Assembly (NCBI GenBank): GCA_910585055.1
Contig: CAJUBY010000001.1
Span: forward strand, 81,444 to 145,443
Length of the DNA stretch: 64,000 nt
Source of the DNA: an uncultured Christensenella sp.
Lineage (GTDB): Bacteria > Bacillota > Clostridia > Christensenellales > Pumilibacteraceae
Reading direction: 5' to 3'
Made by a program: the position numbers and the translations under genes. Below the pieces are notes generated by a model, which saw only the letters and a list, made by a program, of their open reading frames with translations, was not told the DNA's origin and made no database searches. Each line of letters starts with the position of its first letter. Position 1 is the stretch's first letter. Positions 29,121 through 37,846 of this stretch are shown one piece after another.

Positions 29121-31907
29121 ATGACGAACTTTTCGATAGATTTTACCAATCCTTGGCTGCTGTTCCTTCTTATACCGGCAGTGTTCATCGTGCTGTTCCC
29201 GTATTTCCGTATGGCAAAACGGTATAGACGCACGCGCAACCGTATAGTGTCCATGGTACTGTGCATCACGGTAATGGTACTGGGTATCTCCGTACTTTCG
29301 GGGCTTCATTTCGATTACGATGTCGTAAACAACAACAACGAAGTGATATTGCTAATCGATGCGTCTTACAGCGGCGGCAATGTCGAAAACGAAAAGGAAG
29401 ATTTTGTTCAGGGCGTCATAAACAGCAGTTCCGAAAACTTTAAAGTGGGCATTGTGACGTTCGGTTACGATACCGTTTATGCCGTACCGATAACAGCGGA
29501 AACGGACGGGATATACAGGAAATATCTCGCCGCGCCGCGTCCGGACGACAGCGCATCCGATATATCCGGCGCTCTCGAGTATACGCGTACGCTTTTCAAA
29601 AATCCGGAGACCGCAAAGATAGTGCTAATAAGCGACGGTCTGGAAACGGACGGAAGTGCGCTTTCGGTCATCCGTTCTATTGCCGCGGAAGGCATAAAAG
29701 TCGATACGGCTTGTTTCACGGCGGAACGTACGGAGTCGGAAGTTCAGTTGGTGGATATAACGTTGCCCAAAACCAATATCGCAGTGGGCGATAAGTTCAA
29801 TGTATCGCTTATGGTACTTAGTTCGTATCAGGGCAAAGCGACTTTTACCATGTACGATACCGTGTTCGACGACGAAATGAACGAAAGCACGCAGGTCGTT
29901 GCCGGCGTTTCGGATTTCGATTTGAAAACGGGCGAGCAAACGGTTACCGTAGAGCATGAGTTTAACGAGCCGGGAATGCACAGGCTGCATTTTTCGGTCG
30001 AGTCGGCCGGCGATACGCTTATGCAGAATAACGGATATTATTCGTATATCGATCTGCAGGTTTACGATAAAGTGCTTATAATCGAGCGCACTGCGGGCGA
30101 GTCGCAAGCTTTCGGCGATATACTCGCGGAAAAATACGAAACGGTCGATACCGTGACGGTGACCGATGCCGAAAACATGCCGCAAACCGTCGATGCCGTT
30201 CGTGAATACGACCAAGTCGTAATGTTCAATATTTCCAATCTGGATATGCCGCAGGGCTTCGAGGCGGTACTCAATTCCTATGTGTCGGACTTCGGCGGCG
30301 GCATGCTTACCGTAGGCGGAAACAAAGAAGAAAACGGTAAGGAAGTCGCAAACACTTATAACAGAGAAGCGATGCTTCAGTCCGAATATTATCAGGCAAT
30401 GTTGCCCGTTCAAGCTGTCGATTATACGCCGCCGCTCGGCACGGTCGTTATTATCGACCGGTCCGGCAGTATGATGTCCAACGATGCCACCACCGGAAAA
30501 AGGCTGTTTGATCTTGCTAAGGAAGGCGCCAAGTCCTGTCTGTATGCGATGACGGAACGCGACTGGTGCGGAATAATGACTTTGGAAACGGGTTACAGCG
30601 AAGAGCTTACCCTTACGCCCCTTACTTTGCAGCATAAAATAGTGGAAGCAATAGACGCCATAAGCGACGAAGGCGGCGGAACTGCGTTCGCTCCGGCTAT
30701 AGCGCAGGCAGGCAGAGCTTTGCGTGCGCTTAAAGAAGTCGAGAAAAAACATATAATCCTTGTGACCGACGGCGAGCCGGGAGATTCTTTCGATACCTAT
30801 AACGCGGCTATCGCGGAAAACACTAAAAACAATATAACTTTTTCCATAGTCGTAGTAGGCAATACCAACAGAAAAGATTTGGAGATCGCAGCGGAAGAAA
30901 CGGGTAAAGGTCATTTTTATAAAGTAACAAACGGCGAAGAGCTTACGCGTATCATGCGCGAAGACCTTACCGTTCCCGAGATAAAAGATCTTATTTTCGA
31001 CGAAAACGGATTTACGCCAAGGATAGGGACGCACACGTCGGTCGTCAACGGCGTGCTCGATCTTATTACCGGAGAAAACGCCGAAGAGATGCCCAAAATG
31101 TACGGATACTACGGCACCAAGCTTAAAAGCGGCGAAAACATAAAAGTCGATACTCCGCTGATGGGTGAATTTGTACCGCTGTACGCGCAGTGGGCATACG
31201 GCAAAGGTAATGTCGGAAGCTTTATGAGCGATCTCAACGGAAATTGGTCTAGAGACTTTTTGGCTAGCAATGTCGGGAAGGCGTTTATATACGGTATGGT
31301 AAATGCGCTGTTCCCGACGGAGGATATAAGATCGCGCGATCTCGACGCTTTACTCAAGGAAGATAACTATAGTACGCAAATGAGCGTATATACGGAACTC
31401 AAGGAAACAGAAACGCTGGAGATAACCGTAACGCCGCCGCAGACCGACGGGAGAGCGGAGTCGGATTCGACCGTTATCAAGTTTACGGCAAAGGACAATT
31501 ACAGCAGGGTAACATTTAAAAATACCCTACCGGGCATTCACCGTATAGTACTGCAAAAGAAAGACGCGCAGGGTAATGTTTTATCGGAATTCGTTACCTA
31601 CCGTGCTTTCTCGTATTCCAAGGAGTACGATGTATTTGCCGATACCGAAGCAGGTACGGCGCTTATGACCGATCTTGCAAAGGGCGGCAACGGGAAGGTT
31701 CTGACCGATCCGTGGGAAGCGTACGACAATTCGGTGGAGAACTTCCACAGAACGTACGATCCGCGCGTGCCGTTTATAATAATCGCGCTGATACTGTTCC
31801 TGCTCGACATTGCCGTACGCAAGTTCAAGTTTAAATGGCTGCACGAGATAATCCGCGACCGTAAAAACAGAAAGAACAACGCAAACGGCGAAAGGAGTGC
31901 GTCATGA
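29121..31907 (+). CDS. Large double-VWA membrane protein
   Basis: 928 residues with N-terminal helices (about 10-28 and 40-60), a first VWA-like domain with DASYS (Asp80), a beta-sandwich linker, a glutamine-amidotransferase-like segment (FGGGMLTVGG near residue 395), and a second VWA domain with a full MIDAS motif DRSGS (Asp446), the Thr of GGGTAFAPAI and the Asp of LVTDGEPGD. A C-terminal helix (FIIIALILFLLDIAV) and a basic tail follow. RBS AAAGGAGG. Its stop overlaps the start of the LRR lipoprotein gene (ATGA), so the two products are likely made in step. This topology is known for MoxR-linked proteins; the role is inferred. Confidence 0.9.
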   Translation: MTNFSIDFTNPWLLFLLIPAVFIVLFPYFRMAKRYRRTRNRIVSMVLCITVMVLGISVLSGLHFDYDVVNNNNEVILLIDASYSGGNVENEKEDFVQGVINSSSENFKVGIVTFGYDTVYAVPITAETDGIYRKYLAAPRPDDSASDISGALEYTRTLFKNPETAKIVLISDGLETDGSALSVIRSIAAEGIKVDTACFTAERTESEVQLVDITLPKTNIAVGDKFNVSLMVLSSYQGKATFTMYDTVFDDEMNESTQVVAGVSDFDLKTGEQTVTVEHEFNEPGMHRLHFSVESAGDTLMQNNGYYSYIDLQVYDKVLIIERTAGESQAFGDILAEKYETVDTVTVTDAENMPQTVDAVREYDQVVMFNISNLDMPQGFEAVLNSYVSDFGGGMLTVGGNKEENGKEVANTYNREAMLQSEYYQAMLPVQAVDYTPPLGTVVIIDRSGSMMSNDATTGKRLFDLAKEGAKSCLYAMTERDWCGIMTLETGYSEELTLTPLTLQHKIVEAIDAISDEGGGTAFAPAIAQAGRALRALKEVEKKHIILVTDGEPGDSFDTYNAAIAENTKNNITFSIVVVGNTNRKDLEIAAEETGKGHFYKVTNGEELTRIMREDLTVPEIKDLIFDENGFTPRIGTHTSVVNGVLDLITGENAEEMPKMYGYYGTKLKSGENIKVDTPLMGEFVPLYAQWAYGKGNVGSFMSDLNGNWSRDFLASNVGKAFIYGMVNALFPTEDIRSRDLDALLKEDNYSTQMSVYTELKETETLEITVTPPQTDGRAESDSTVIKFTAKDNYSRVTFKNTLPGIHRIVLQKKDAQGNVLSEFVTYRAFSYSKEYDVFADTEAGTALMTDLAKGGNGKVLTDPWEAYDNSVENFHRTYDPRVPFIIIALILFLLDIAVRKFKFKWLHEIIRDRKNRKNNANGERSAS

Positions 31908-34681
31908 AAAAACTCCGATTGTTGATAATTGCGTGTTTTATGATTTGTTTTGCCGCGCTGGCGCTTGCTTGCGGAGGTGACGAATTGCCTGCGCTTGAGA
32001 GGCCGCGCGGTTTAAAGATAGACGAAGCTACTCAGGTACTTACGTGGAACGAGGTAGATAACGCACGCGGTTATACGGTGTCGTTCGGCAGCGAGCAGCG
32101 CAGTACACGGTCCAACAGTTATGCTTTGGCAAATCTGGCGCCGGGCGAGTACAAAATACGCGTAAAAGCCAATGGCGACGACAGAAAGTATTCCGATTCT
32201 CCGTGGTCGGCATCGAAACTTTTTACCAAAGACGTGGAATCGGGTTTGTCGTACAGGCTTATCAACAGCAAGACCGAATACGAAGTAGCCGGCGGCGGAT
32301 CCGCGTCCGGTTCCGTGGTAATAGAAAACGTTTTCCGCGGTAAACCCGTAACAAGGATAGCCGATTCGGCGTTTTACAATAATTCCCGTATAACCGATAT
32401 AGTAATAGGCAGTAACGTAAAAAGTATCGGTGTCCGAGCGTTTTATAACTGCACGGTCCTCAAAAGCGTCACGATCCCCGACAGCGTAACGAGTATAGGC
32501 GAGTATGCGTTTCAGAGTTGTCGCGCGCTGGAAAGTATTGATATACCCGACAGTGTAACGGAGATCAAAGACTATACTTTCTGTTACTGTATAGGGCTTA
32601 CGGATATAGTGATAGGCGGCGGCGTGTCGAAGATAGGCGCGTATGCATTCAACGGCTGCGTATCGCTGGAAAAGTTGGCAGTGCCCGACAGCGTAATATC
32701 GATCGGCGAAAATGCTTTTACCGCATGTACCAAACTGGACGAAGCGGTAATCGGAACGGGCGTTGCGGAAATAGGCAAGTATGCTTTTTCGCAGTGCTCG
32801 GCGCTCCAAACACTGTTGCTCGGAGACGGACTTAAGAGTATAGGCGAAGGCGCGTTCAATAAATGTTCGGCGTTACAGCAGGTCAGTCTGCCCGACAGCG
32901 TCGAATCTTTGAGCGATTTTGTTTTTTACGACTGTACCGAACTTTACGACATAACTCTCGGTACGGGAATGCGCAGTATAGGTCAAAACGCGTTTGTTGC
33001 GACGCAGCTTTGGACGTCGTCGGGCGATATCGTGTATGCGGACGGGTGGCTTGTCGGGAGCAAGACAAAAGATCGAGCGGAGTTAACCATACCCGACGGA
33101 ACGGTGGGTATCGCGGCAAATGCGCTCAGCCAAACCAAAAGCCTTACGGCAGTAGCTTTCCCCGGCAGTGTCAAATATATAGGTAGCGGAGCGTTTGCCG
33201 GTTGTCCGTCGTTGATGACCGTTATATTGGGTGCGGGCGTAAAGACGGTGGGAGCCAATGCGTTTGCCGCTTGTCAGTATTTGGATAATGTAAAGTTTTC
33301 CGATGCGCTGACCGAAATAGGCAATTACGCGTTTTACAACTGTCCGTATTTGGCAGCCGTAGAACTACCGGACAGTCTGCGTAGCATAGGTACGTATGCT
33401 TTTTACGGCACAAAAATGTGGAAAGATTCCGCTACGGATGTGGTATATGCCGACGATTGGGCGGTGGGACTTAAAAACAATACCGCGCAGGTAGCGGAGA
33501 TAAAAGAAGGTACCGTCGGTATTTCCAACTATGCGTTTTATAACAGTCCGCGGTTGATGTCGGTAGTTATGCCGAAATCGCTTAAGTATTTGGGCCGCGC
33601 AGCGTTTTACGGTTGTCAAATGCTGTTCGTAGTGGACGGATTGCCGGATACTTCGGTGGAGACCGTATCAGACTATGCGTTTTACGGCTGTGTTTATTTG
33701 TTGTCGGTAGGTCTGCCGCAAAACGCGACGGCGATCGGTCGGTCGGCGTTTTACGGTTGCGGTACGCTCGGTAAGCTCACTTTTCCCGACAGTTTGAGAT
33801 CGATAGGCGATTATGCGTTTTTCGGCAGCGGAACGGAAGAGTTTGCCGCCGGGAACGGAGTGGAAACGATAGGCGATTATGCGTTTGCGAAATGCCCCAA
33901 GCTTGTTTCGGTCACGCTTACGGACAGCGTTACGGAGCTGGGCGCGCATGTTTTCGACGGAAGCGAGGCGCTTGAATCGGTATCGATCGGAGCAGGACTT
34001 ACCGCGCTACCCGAATATGCGTTCCGCGGCTGTACGGCTCTTAAAAGAGTCGAACTGCCCGAAAACATAAAGTCGATAGGCAAGTATGCGTTCCGTAACT
34101 GTACGGCGCTCGAACGTTTGGGTCTGGGCGGAACGGAATATATAGGATCGTATGCTTTCGGCGGCTGCGACGCTTTAAAAGTCGTAGCTTTCCCCGACAG
34201 CGTTAAAAATATCGATACTTATGCGTTTTATAAATGCGGTTCGCTTACGAGCGCTATAATGCGCGCAGGTATCGAGAGCGTGGGCAGACATGCATTTTAC
34301 GGTTGTAAACAGCTTGTAGTATACTTCGAGCCGAACGATAAAACTATTACCGAAGGTTGGGACAGCCGTTGGAATTCGTCCTACCGTCCCATGTTTTACG
34401 GTTGTGTTATTTCCGACGACGTGTCCGATCCGTATATAAAGGCGTTTACCGTCAACAGTTCCGCAATTGTCGGAGTAGACGCTACGCGTATGCTCACACC
34501 GCCTTCGCGCTACGGCTATACGTTTGTAGGTTGGTCGGAGACGGAAGGCAGCGACGTTGCCGGTTACGACGCCAGCGGATTGTTGAATGCGCCGGAAGGC
34601 AAAACGTTGTATTCGGTTTGGACGGAATACATTCCCGAAGAGCCCGACGAAGAGCAAACGCCCGACGAACTCGCGGATTAG
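31904..34681 (+). CDS. BspA-like LRR lipoprotein, last gene of the MoxR operon
   Basis: 925-residue surface lipoprotein: lipobox LALAC (Cys23), one fibronectin-III-like module (about 30-110), LRR_5 repeats from about 140 to 830 with units such as AFYNCTVLKSVTIPDSVTSI, and a C-terminal Flg_new repeat ending LYSVW (about 855-905). The architecture is a shortened version of the two giant proteins encoded upstream. Two ~90-residue blocks containing VYADGWLVG and VYADDWAVG interrupt the LRR array as internal duplicates. It overlaps the VWA gene by 4 bp, and a strong terminator follows. Placement inside a MoxR/VWA operon is the notable point. Confidence 0.93.
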   Translation: MKKLRLLIIACFMICFAALALACGGDELPALERPRGLKIDEATQVLTWNEVDNARGYTVSFGSEQRSTRSNSYALANLAPGEYKIRVKANGDDRKYSDSPWSASKLFTKDVESGLSYRLINSKTEYEVAGGGSASGSVVIENVFRGKPVTRIADSAFYNNSRITDIVIGSNVKSIGVRAFYNCTVLKSVTIPDSVTSIGEYAFQSCRALESIDIPDSVTEIKDYTFCYCIGLTDIVIGGGVSKIGAYAFNGCVSLEKLAVPDSVISIGENAFTACTKLDEAVIGTGVAEIGKYAFSQCSALQTLLLGDGLKSIGEGAFNKCSALQQVSLPDSVESLSDFVFYDCTELYDITLGTGMRSIGQNAFVATQLWTSSGDIVYADGWLVGSKTKDRAELTIPDGTVGIAANALSQTKSLTAVAFPGSVKYIGSGAFAGCPSLMTVILGAGVKTVGANAFAACQYLDNVKFSDALTEIGNYAFYNCPYLAAVELPDSLRSIGTYAFYGTKMWKDSATDVVYADDWAVGLKNNTAQVAEIKEGTVGISNYAFYNSPRLMSVVMPKSLKYLGRAAFYGCQMLFVVDGLPDTSVETVSDYAFYGCVYLLSVGLPQNATAIGRSAFYGCGTLGKLTFPDSLRSIGDYAFFGSGTEEFAAGNGVETIGDYAFAKCPKLVSVTLTDSVTELGAHVFDGSEALESVSIGAGLTALPEYAFRGCTALKRVELPENIKSIGKYAFRNCTALERLGLGGTEYIGSYAFGGCDALKVVAFPDSVKNIDTYAFYKCGSLTSAIMRAGIESVGRHAFYGCKQLVVYFEPNDKTITEGWDSRWNSSYRPMFYGCVISDDVSDPYIKAFTVNSSAIVGVDATRMLTPPSRYGYTFVGWSETEGSDVAGYDASGLLNAPEGKTLYSVWTEYIPEEPDEEQTPDELAD

Positions 34682-34702
34682 ATTTTAAATAGCATTTGGT
34701 TA

Positions 34703-34743
34703 AACAGCCTGCGACGGGTTTAGCGTTGCAGGCTGTTTTTTTT
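34703..34743 (+). terminator. Terminator of the MoxR-VWA-LRR operon
   Basis: AACAGCCTGC pairs with GCAGGCTGTT, followed by eight T residues, 22 bp after the LRR lipoprotein stop codon. Confidence 0.92.
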
Positions 34744-34850
34744 GCGCCGTTGCGATCGTTTGATCGAATGTTTTCGCCGAACGCGACGGAATGGCACGCA
34801 ACGCGTGCGGAAATACGGCGGACGGAGCGCGATAACGCCTGTCTATCGAT

Positions 34851-34895
34851 AAATTTTTGTTTTTACCGTTTAAATTACTCAATTAACAAAAATTT
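34851..34895. promoter_or_regulatory. AT-rich inverted repeat, possible operator
   Basis: AAATTTTTGTT at 34851-34861 is the exact reverse complement of AACAAAAATTT at 34885-34895. It lies just upstream of a weak promoter for the lipoprotein-GH27 operon. An AraC-type regulator gene lies at the far end of that operon and might bind here; that link is inference. Confidence 0.4.
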
Positions 34896-34918
34896 CTATG
34901 GTTTTCAATAAAATTTTG

Positions 34919-34948
34919 TTGGTAATGAAAAAGTCGAAAGTGTATATT
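34919..34948 (+). promoter_or_regulatory. Weak candidate promoter of the lipoprotein-GH27 operon
   Basis: TTGGTA, 18-bp spacer, TATATT. The -35 box is far from consensus, as expected for an activator-dependent promoter. It is about 80 bp upstream of the first start codon. Confidence 0.4.
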
Positions 34949-35029
34949 AAGTTCGAAGACATGTAAGCGCGCCGATCGATACCGATCGTGCGATGCGGAC
35001 GTCCGATCTTAATTTAACGGGAGAATGAT

Positions 35030-37846
35030 ATGGATCGAACAAAACGGAAAAACCGATTTGCGCCGTTGGTGTTATTATTGTGCGCGGCGGTTATTTTTAC
35101 TTTGTTCGCCGTGGGGTGCGGCGACAAAAAAGGCGGTATCCAATCGCGCCCGAGCGTACTGTCCGTGCCGACGGTGACAGTCGACGGCGTGGGGCTTGCA
35201 AGTTGGGCGGCTGTACCGAACGCATCGGGGTACGCGTATATCGTCGACGGCGGAGAAACGACGGCTACGAACGATCGATCGGTCCTGTTGCATAACGGGC
35301 AAAGCATTCGCGTAAAAGCGGTCGGGGACGGCAAAAAATTTATAGACAGCGAGTATTGCGCATCGGTCTTATACACACTGCCGGAAGAAGAAACGACCGT
35401 GTTTTCGGGAACGACCGAAGTCGGCGCGACGGTCACGCTGACTACCGACGCGCACGCGTATAACGTTACGGCGGATAACGGCGAATTTTCGATCGCGGTG
35501 CCCAAAACCGAAACGCCGTTGTCGATAGCATCGGAGAAATACGGATATTTTACATATCGAACGGAGATCGCGGTTTCGACGTCGTTCTATGAATTGCCGT
35601 TGGTCGGGAGCGTGACGTCGTCCGATCCCGATACCGAAATAACGGGCGACAGTTTTTCCGCATTGCGGTGTTCGTACTATAAGAGATCGGGCGGCAAGGT
35701 AAACATTCGGTTCACCGATCCTGCCAAAGACGGACAGGTGATAAAGTTAAAGTTGACTACGTTCGGCGGATATGACGGTAAATTAGCGCACGGTGCGGCG
35801 AGTAACGGTACGCCGTTGAATTCGGGTACAAACGGACTGTCCGATATCGACGGGTATTTCTCGATAAAGATAGGCAGTTATTCGTGCCGTTTTATGTCCG
35901 ACGGATCTACGACCGGATTGGAAGCGGCGAGCGTATCCCCGTATTTATCCATGTTCACCGCGCTGGCACAAGAAACCGATTCCACAGATTTTGCGATTGC
36001 GTTTGACGGCGGTAAAACTCACTATTTCGCCAAACAGCCCACGGAAGAGAAATATATGCGTATCGGGCGTAATAATGCGACTCCCGATATAGTGGAGTTG
36101 AGCTTTGGCGGCTATGACGCGTTTGCGCTGAATTTGGAATTCGCCGATTTTGTTGTGGAAAACTCGGCAACGGCATTTATCGCCGATGCAATAACCGACG
36201 GAGGCTTTACCGCCGTCAACTCCGCGGTAAGGCGTAACGGGGACGGATCGGTATCCGCTGTTATAGGCGACGGTTCTTCGAGCGGATATTTGTGCGATCG
36301 ATCTCGATCATACGATCTTACCGAAGGCACGCTTACGCTTAAAACAAAGGTGTATTCGTACGGCGGATCGTGGCAGTTTCACGGATTTTATATAGTCGAT
36401 CGCGATACGGATAAACATTATAATATAGGTATAACGCAGGGCAATAATATTTGGCTGTCCTGGTCGAACGAAGACAGAGACTTTAACGGATTTCCCGGTC
36501 GGGTGCCCGTTTCAGATACGTCCTGTCGCGGCACGTTCGGTTCTTACAACAACCACGGCGGCTGGCTCAACAGTAGTACCGCATATATCACGTCATTCGA
36601 ATTGAAACTTGTGTTAAACGGCGAACTTGCCGATCTTTTCCTGGACGGTAAACGTATAGTCCGAGTCGACGTTCGCGAATTGTTCGACAAAAACACCACG
36701 TCGGACGGCAAACACAGCGGTGCGGCATCGACGGTAAATTTGCCGTCGAATAACGTTTGCGTCGGCTTGTACGCGTTTAGCGATCCCGGTAGATACAGAA
36801 CGCTGTTCGACGGCTTTACGGCGGAATTTTCCGAAACGGCGGATATTGAACGCAAGACCGGCGATTCGGGTTGGAAAACGCAGATATACAACAAAGGCGT
36901 TCCGCTTTTTCGAAACTTTGTTTTGAATGGCAATATCGAAATTGCGTCCGCAGGAGAAAACGCACGCGCGATGTTCGGTTTCGGCGACGACGAATTCGGA
37001 TTGTTTACGGATACGAACGGAACGGTATCGGCGGCTTACGGTAAGGACGGCGATGTGACGGCGTCCGAAAACGAAAACGATAAATTCGATTCGGGATTCG
37101 GATTGACCGTCGGGTTCGAACTCGCGGTCACCGACAACGCGGCGGCGTTGTTTATAGACGGCGCTCTGCGGCTCGTTTACAACGGGATCGGCGAGCTTGA
37201 TCCCGTCGAATTTTATGCGCTCGGTTGTGATATGTCGTTGACGGACATGAACGTGTTGTTGCCGGGCGACGACGGTTATGATTCCATTGTCGATTTCGTA
37301 TCCGAAACCGTTGCCCAGCATCCCGACGTCGGGTTCGCAAACATCGGATCTACGCGCCGAAGCAAACCGGTGATAGGAATTGCGAGCACCGGCACGGTAA
37401 CGGTTACTCAAGCCGAAAACGCGGAACTTGTATATTCGATAGACGGCTGCGATTATAAACCGTATGCCGAAGGGATAGTCCTTAAAAAGGGACAGCGAAT
37501 TACGGTCAAAGCGCTCGGCGACGGGAAAACTGTAAGCGCCGCGCAGGCTTCCGCCGTTTATTACGAGTTCGAAGCGGTCGAAAACGGCGGACGCGTTACC
37601 GCGACCCGGTATAACGGAACGATCACCGTTACGACCTGTGCCGAAGCGCGCGAAGAAGTTTTTATTATAGCAGTCGCAGATAAAGCGGATATTTACTCTT
37701 GGCTCGACGGCGGCGCGCTTGCTGTCGTGCAGACGGCGGCGGACGGCAACGGCACGGTGACCGCAGAGCTTGAAACGGATGCGCAAAGCGTAGCGTGGGT
37801 ATTCGTCATTACCGAAGGCGCGGCGTATGCCGTGGAGGTGAAATAA
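35030..37846 (+). CDS. Large lipoprotein with fibronectin-III-like and beta-sandwich domains
   Basis: 938 residues; I do not recognise the whole family. Lipobox FAVGC gives Cys30. Residues ~45-120 resemble a fibronectin-III-like module (ASWAAVPNASGYAYIVDGG), and ~122-180 a carboxypeptidase-regulatory-like beta domain (VTLTTDAHAYNVTADNGEF). From ~200 to ~760 come two or more concanavalin-like sandwiches, with tryptophan-rich stretches such as GSWQFHGFYIVDRDTDKHYN that could bind carbohydrate. A module near 780-850 repeats the N-terminal fold. RBS GGGAG. The stop codon overlaps the next gene's ATG, pairing this protein with a secreted GH27 enzyme. A substrate-binding role is inferred from that pairing. 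Confidence 0.82.
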   Translation: MDRTKRKNRFAPLVLLLCAAVIFTLFAVGCGDKKGGIQSRPSVLSVPTVTVDGVGLASWAAVPNASGYAYIVDGGETTATNDRSVLLHNGQSIRVKAVGDGKKFIDSEYCASVLYTLPEEETTVFSGTTEVGATVTLTTDAHAYNVTADNGEFSIAVPKTETPLSIASEKYGYFTYRTEIAVSTSFYELPLVGSVTSSDPDTEITGDSFSALRCSYYKRSGGKVNIRFTDPAKDGQVIKLKLTTFGGYDGKLAHGAASNGTPLNSGTNGLSDIDGYFSIKIGSYSCRFMSDGSTTGLEAASVSPYLSMFTALAQETDSTDFAIAFDGGKTHYFAKQPTEEKYMRIGRNNATPDIVELSFGGYDAFALNLEFADFVVENSATAFIADAITDGGFTAVNSAVRRNGDGSVSAVIGDGSSSGYLCDRSRSYDLTEGTLTLKTKVYSYGGSWQFHGFYIVDRDTDKHYNIGITQGNNIWLSWSNEDRDFNGFPGRVPVSDTSCRGTFGSYNNHGGWLNSSTAYITSFELKLVLNGELADLFLDGKRIVRVDVRELFDKNTTSDGKHSGAASTVNLPSNNVCVGLYAFSDPGRYRTLFDGFTAEFSETADIERKTGDSGWKTQIYNKGVPLFRNFVLNGNIEIASAGENARAMFGFGDDEFGLFTDTNGTVSAAYGKDGDVTASENENDKFDSGFGLTVGFELAVTDNAAALFIDGALRLVYNGIGELDPVEFYALGCDMSLTDMNVLLPGDDGYDSIVDFVSETVAQHPDVGFANIGSTRRSKPVIGIASTGTVTVTQAENAELVYSIDGCDYKPYAEGIVLKKGQRITVKALGDGKTVSAAQASAVYYEFEAVENGGRVTATRYNGTITVTTCAEAREEVFIIAVADKADIYSWLDGGALAVVQTAADGNGTVTAELETDAQSVAWVFVITEGAAYAVEVK

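Noticed and set aside
29625..31034. 469-codon minus-strand frame opposite the double-VWA gene
   Set aside because: The sense strand has full VWA motifs and tight operon spacing; the antisense product resembles nothing.
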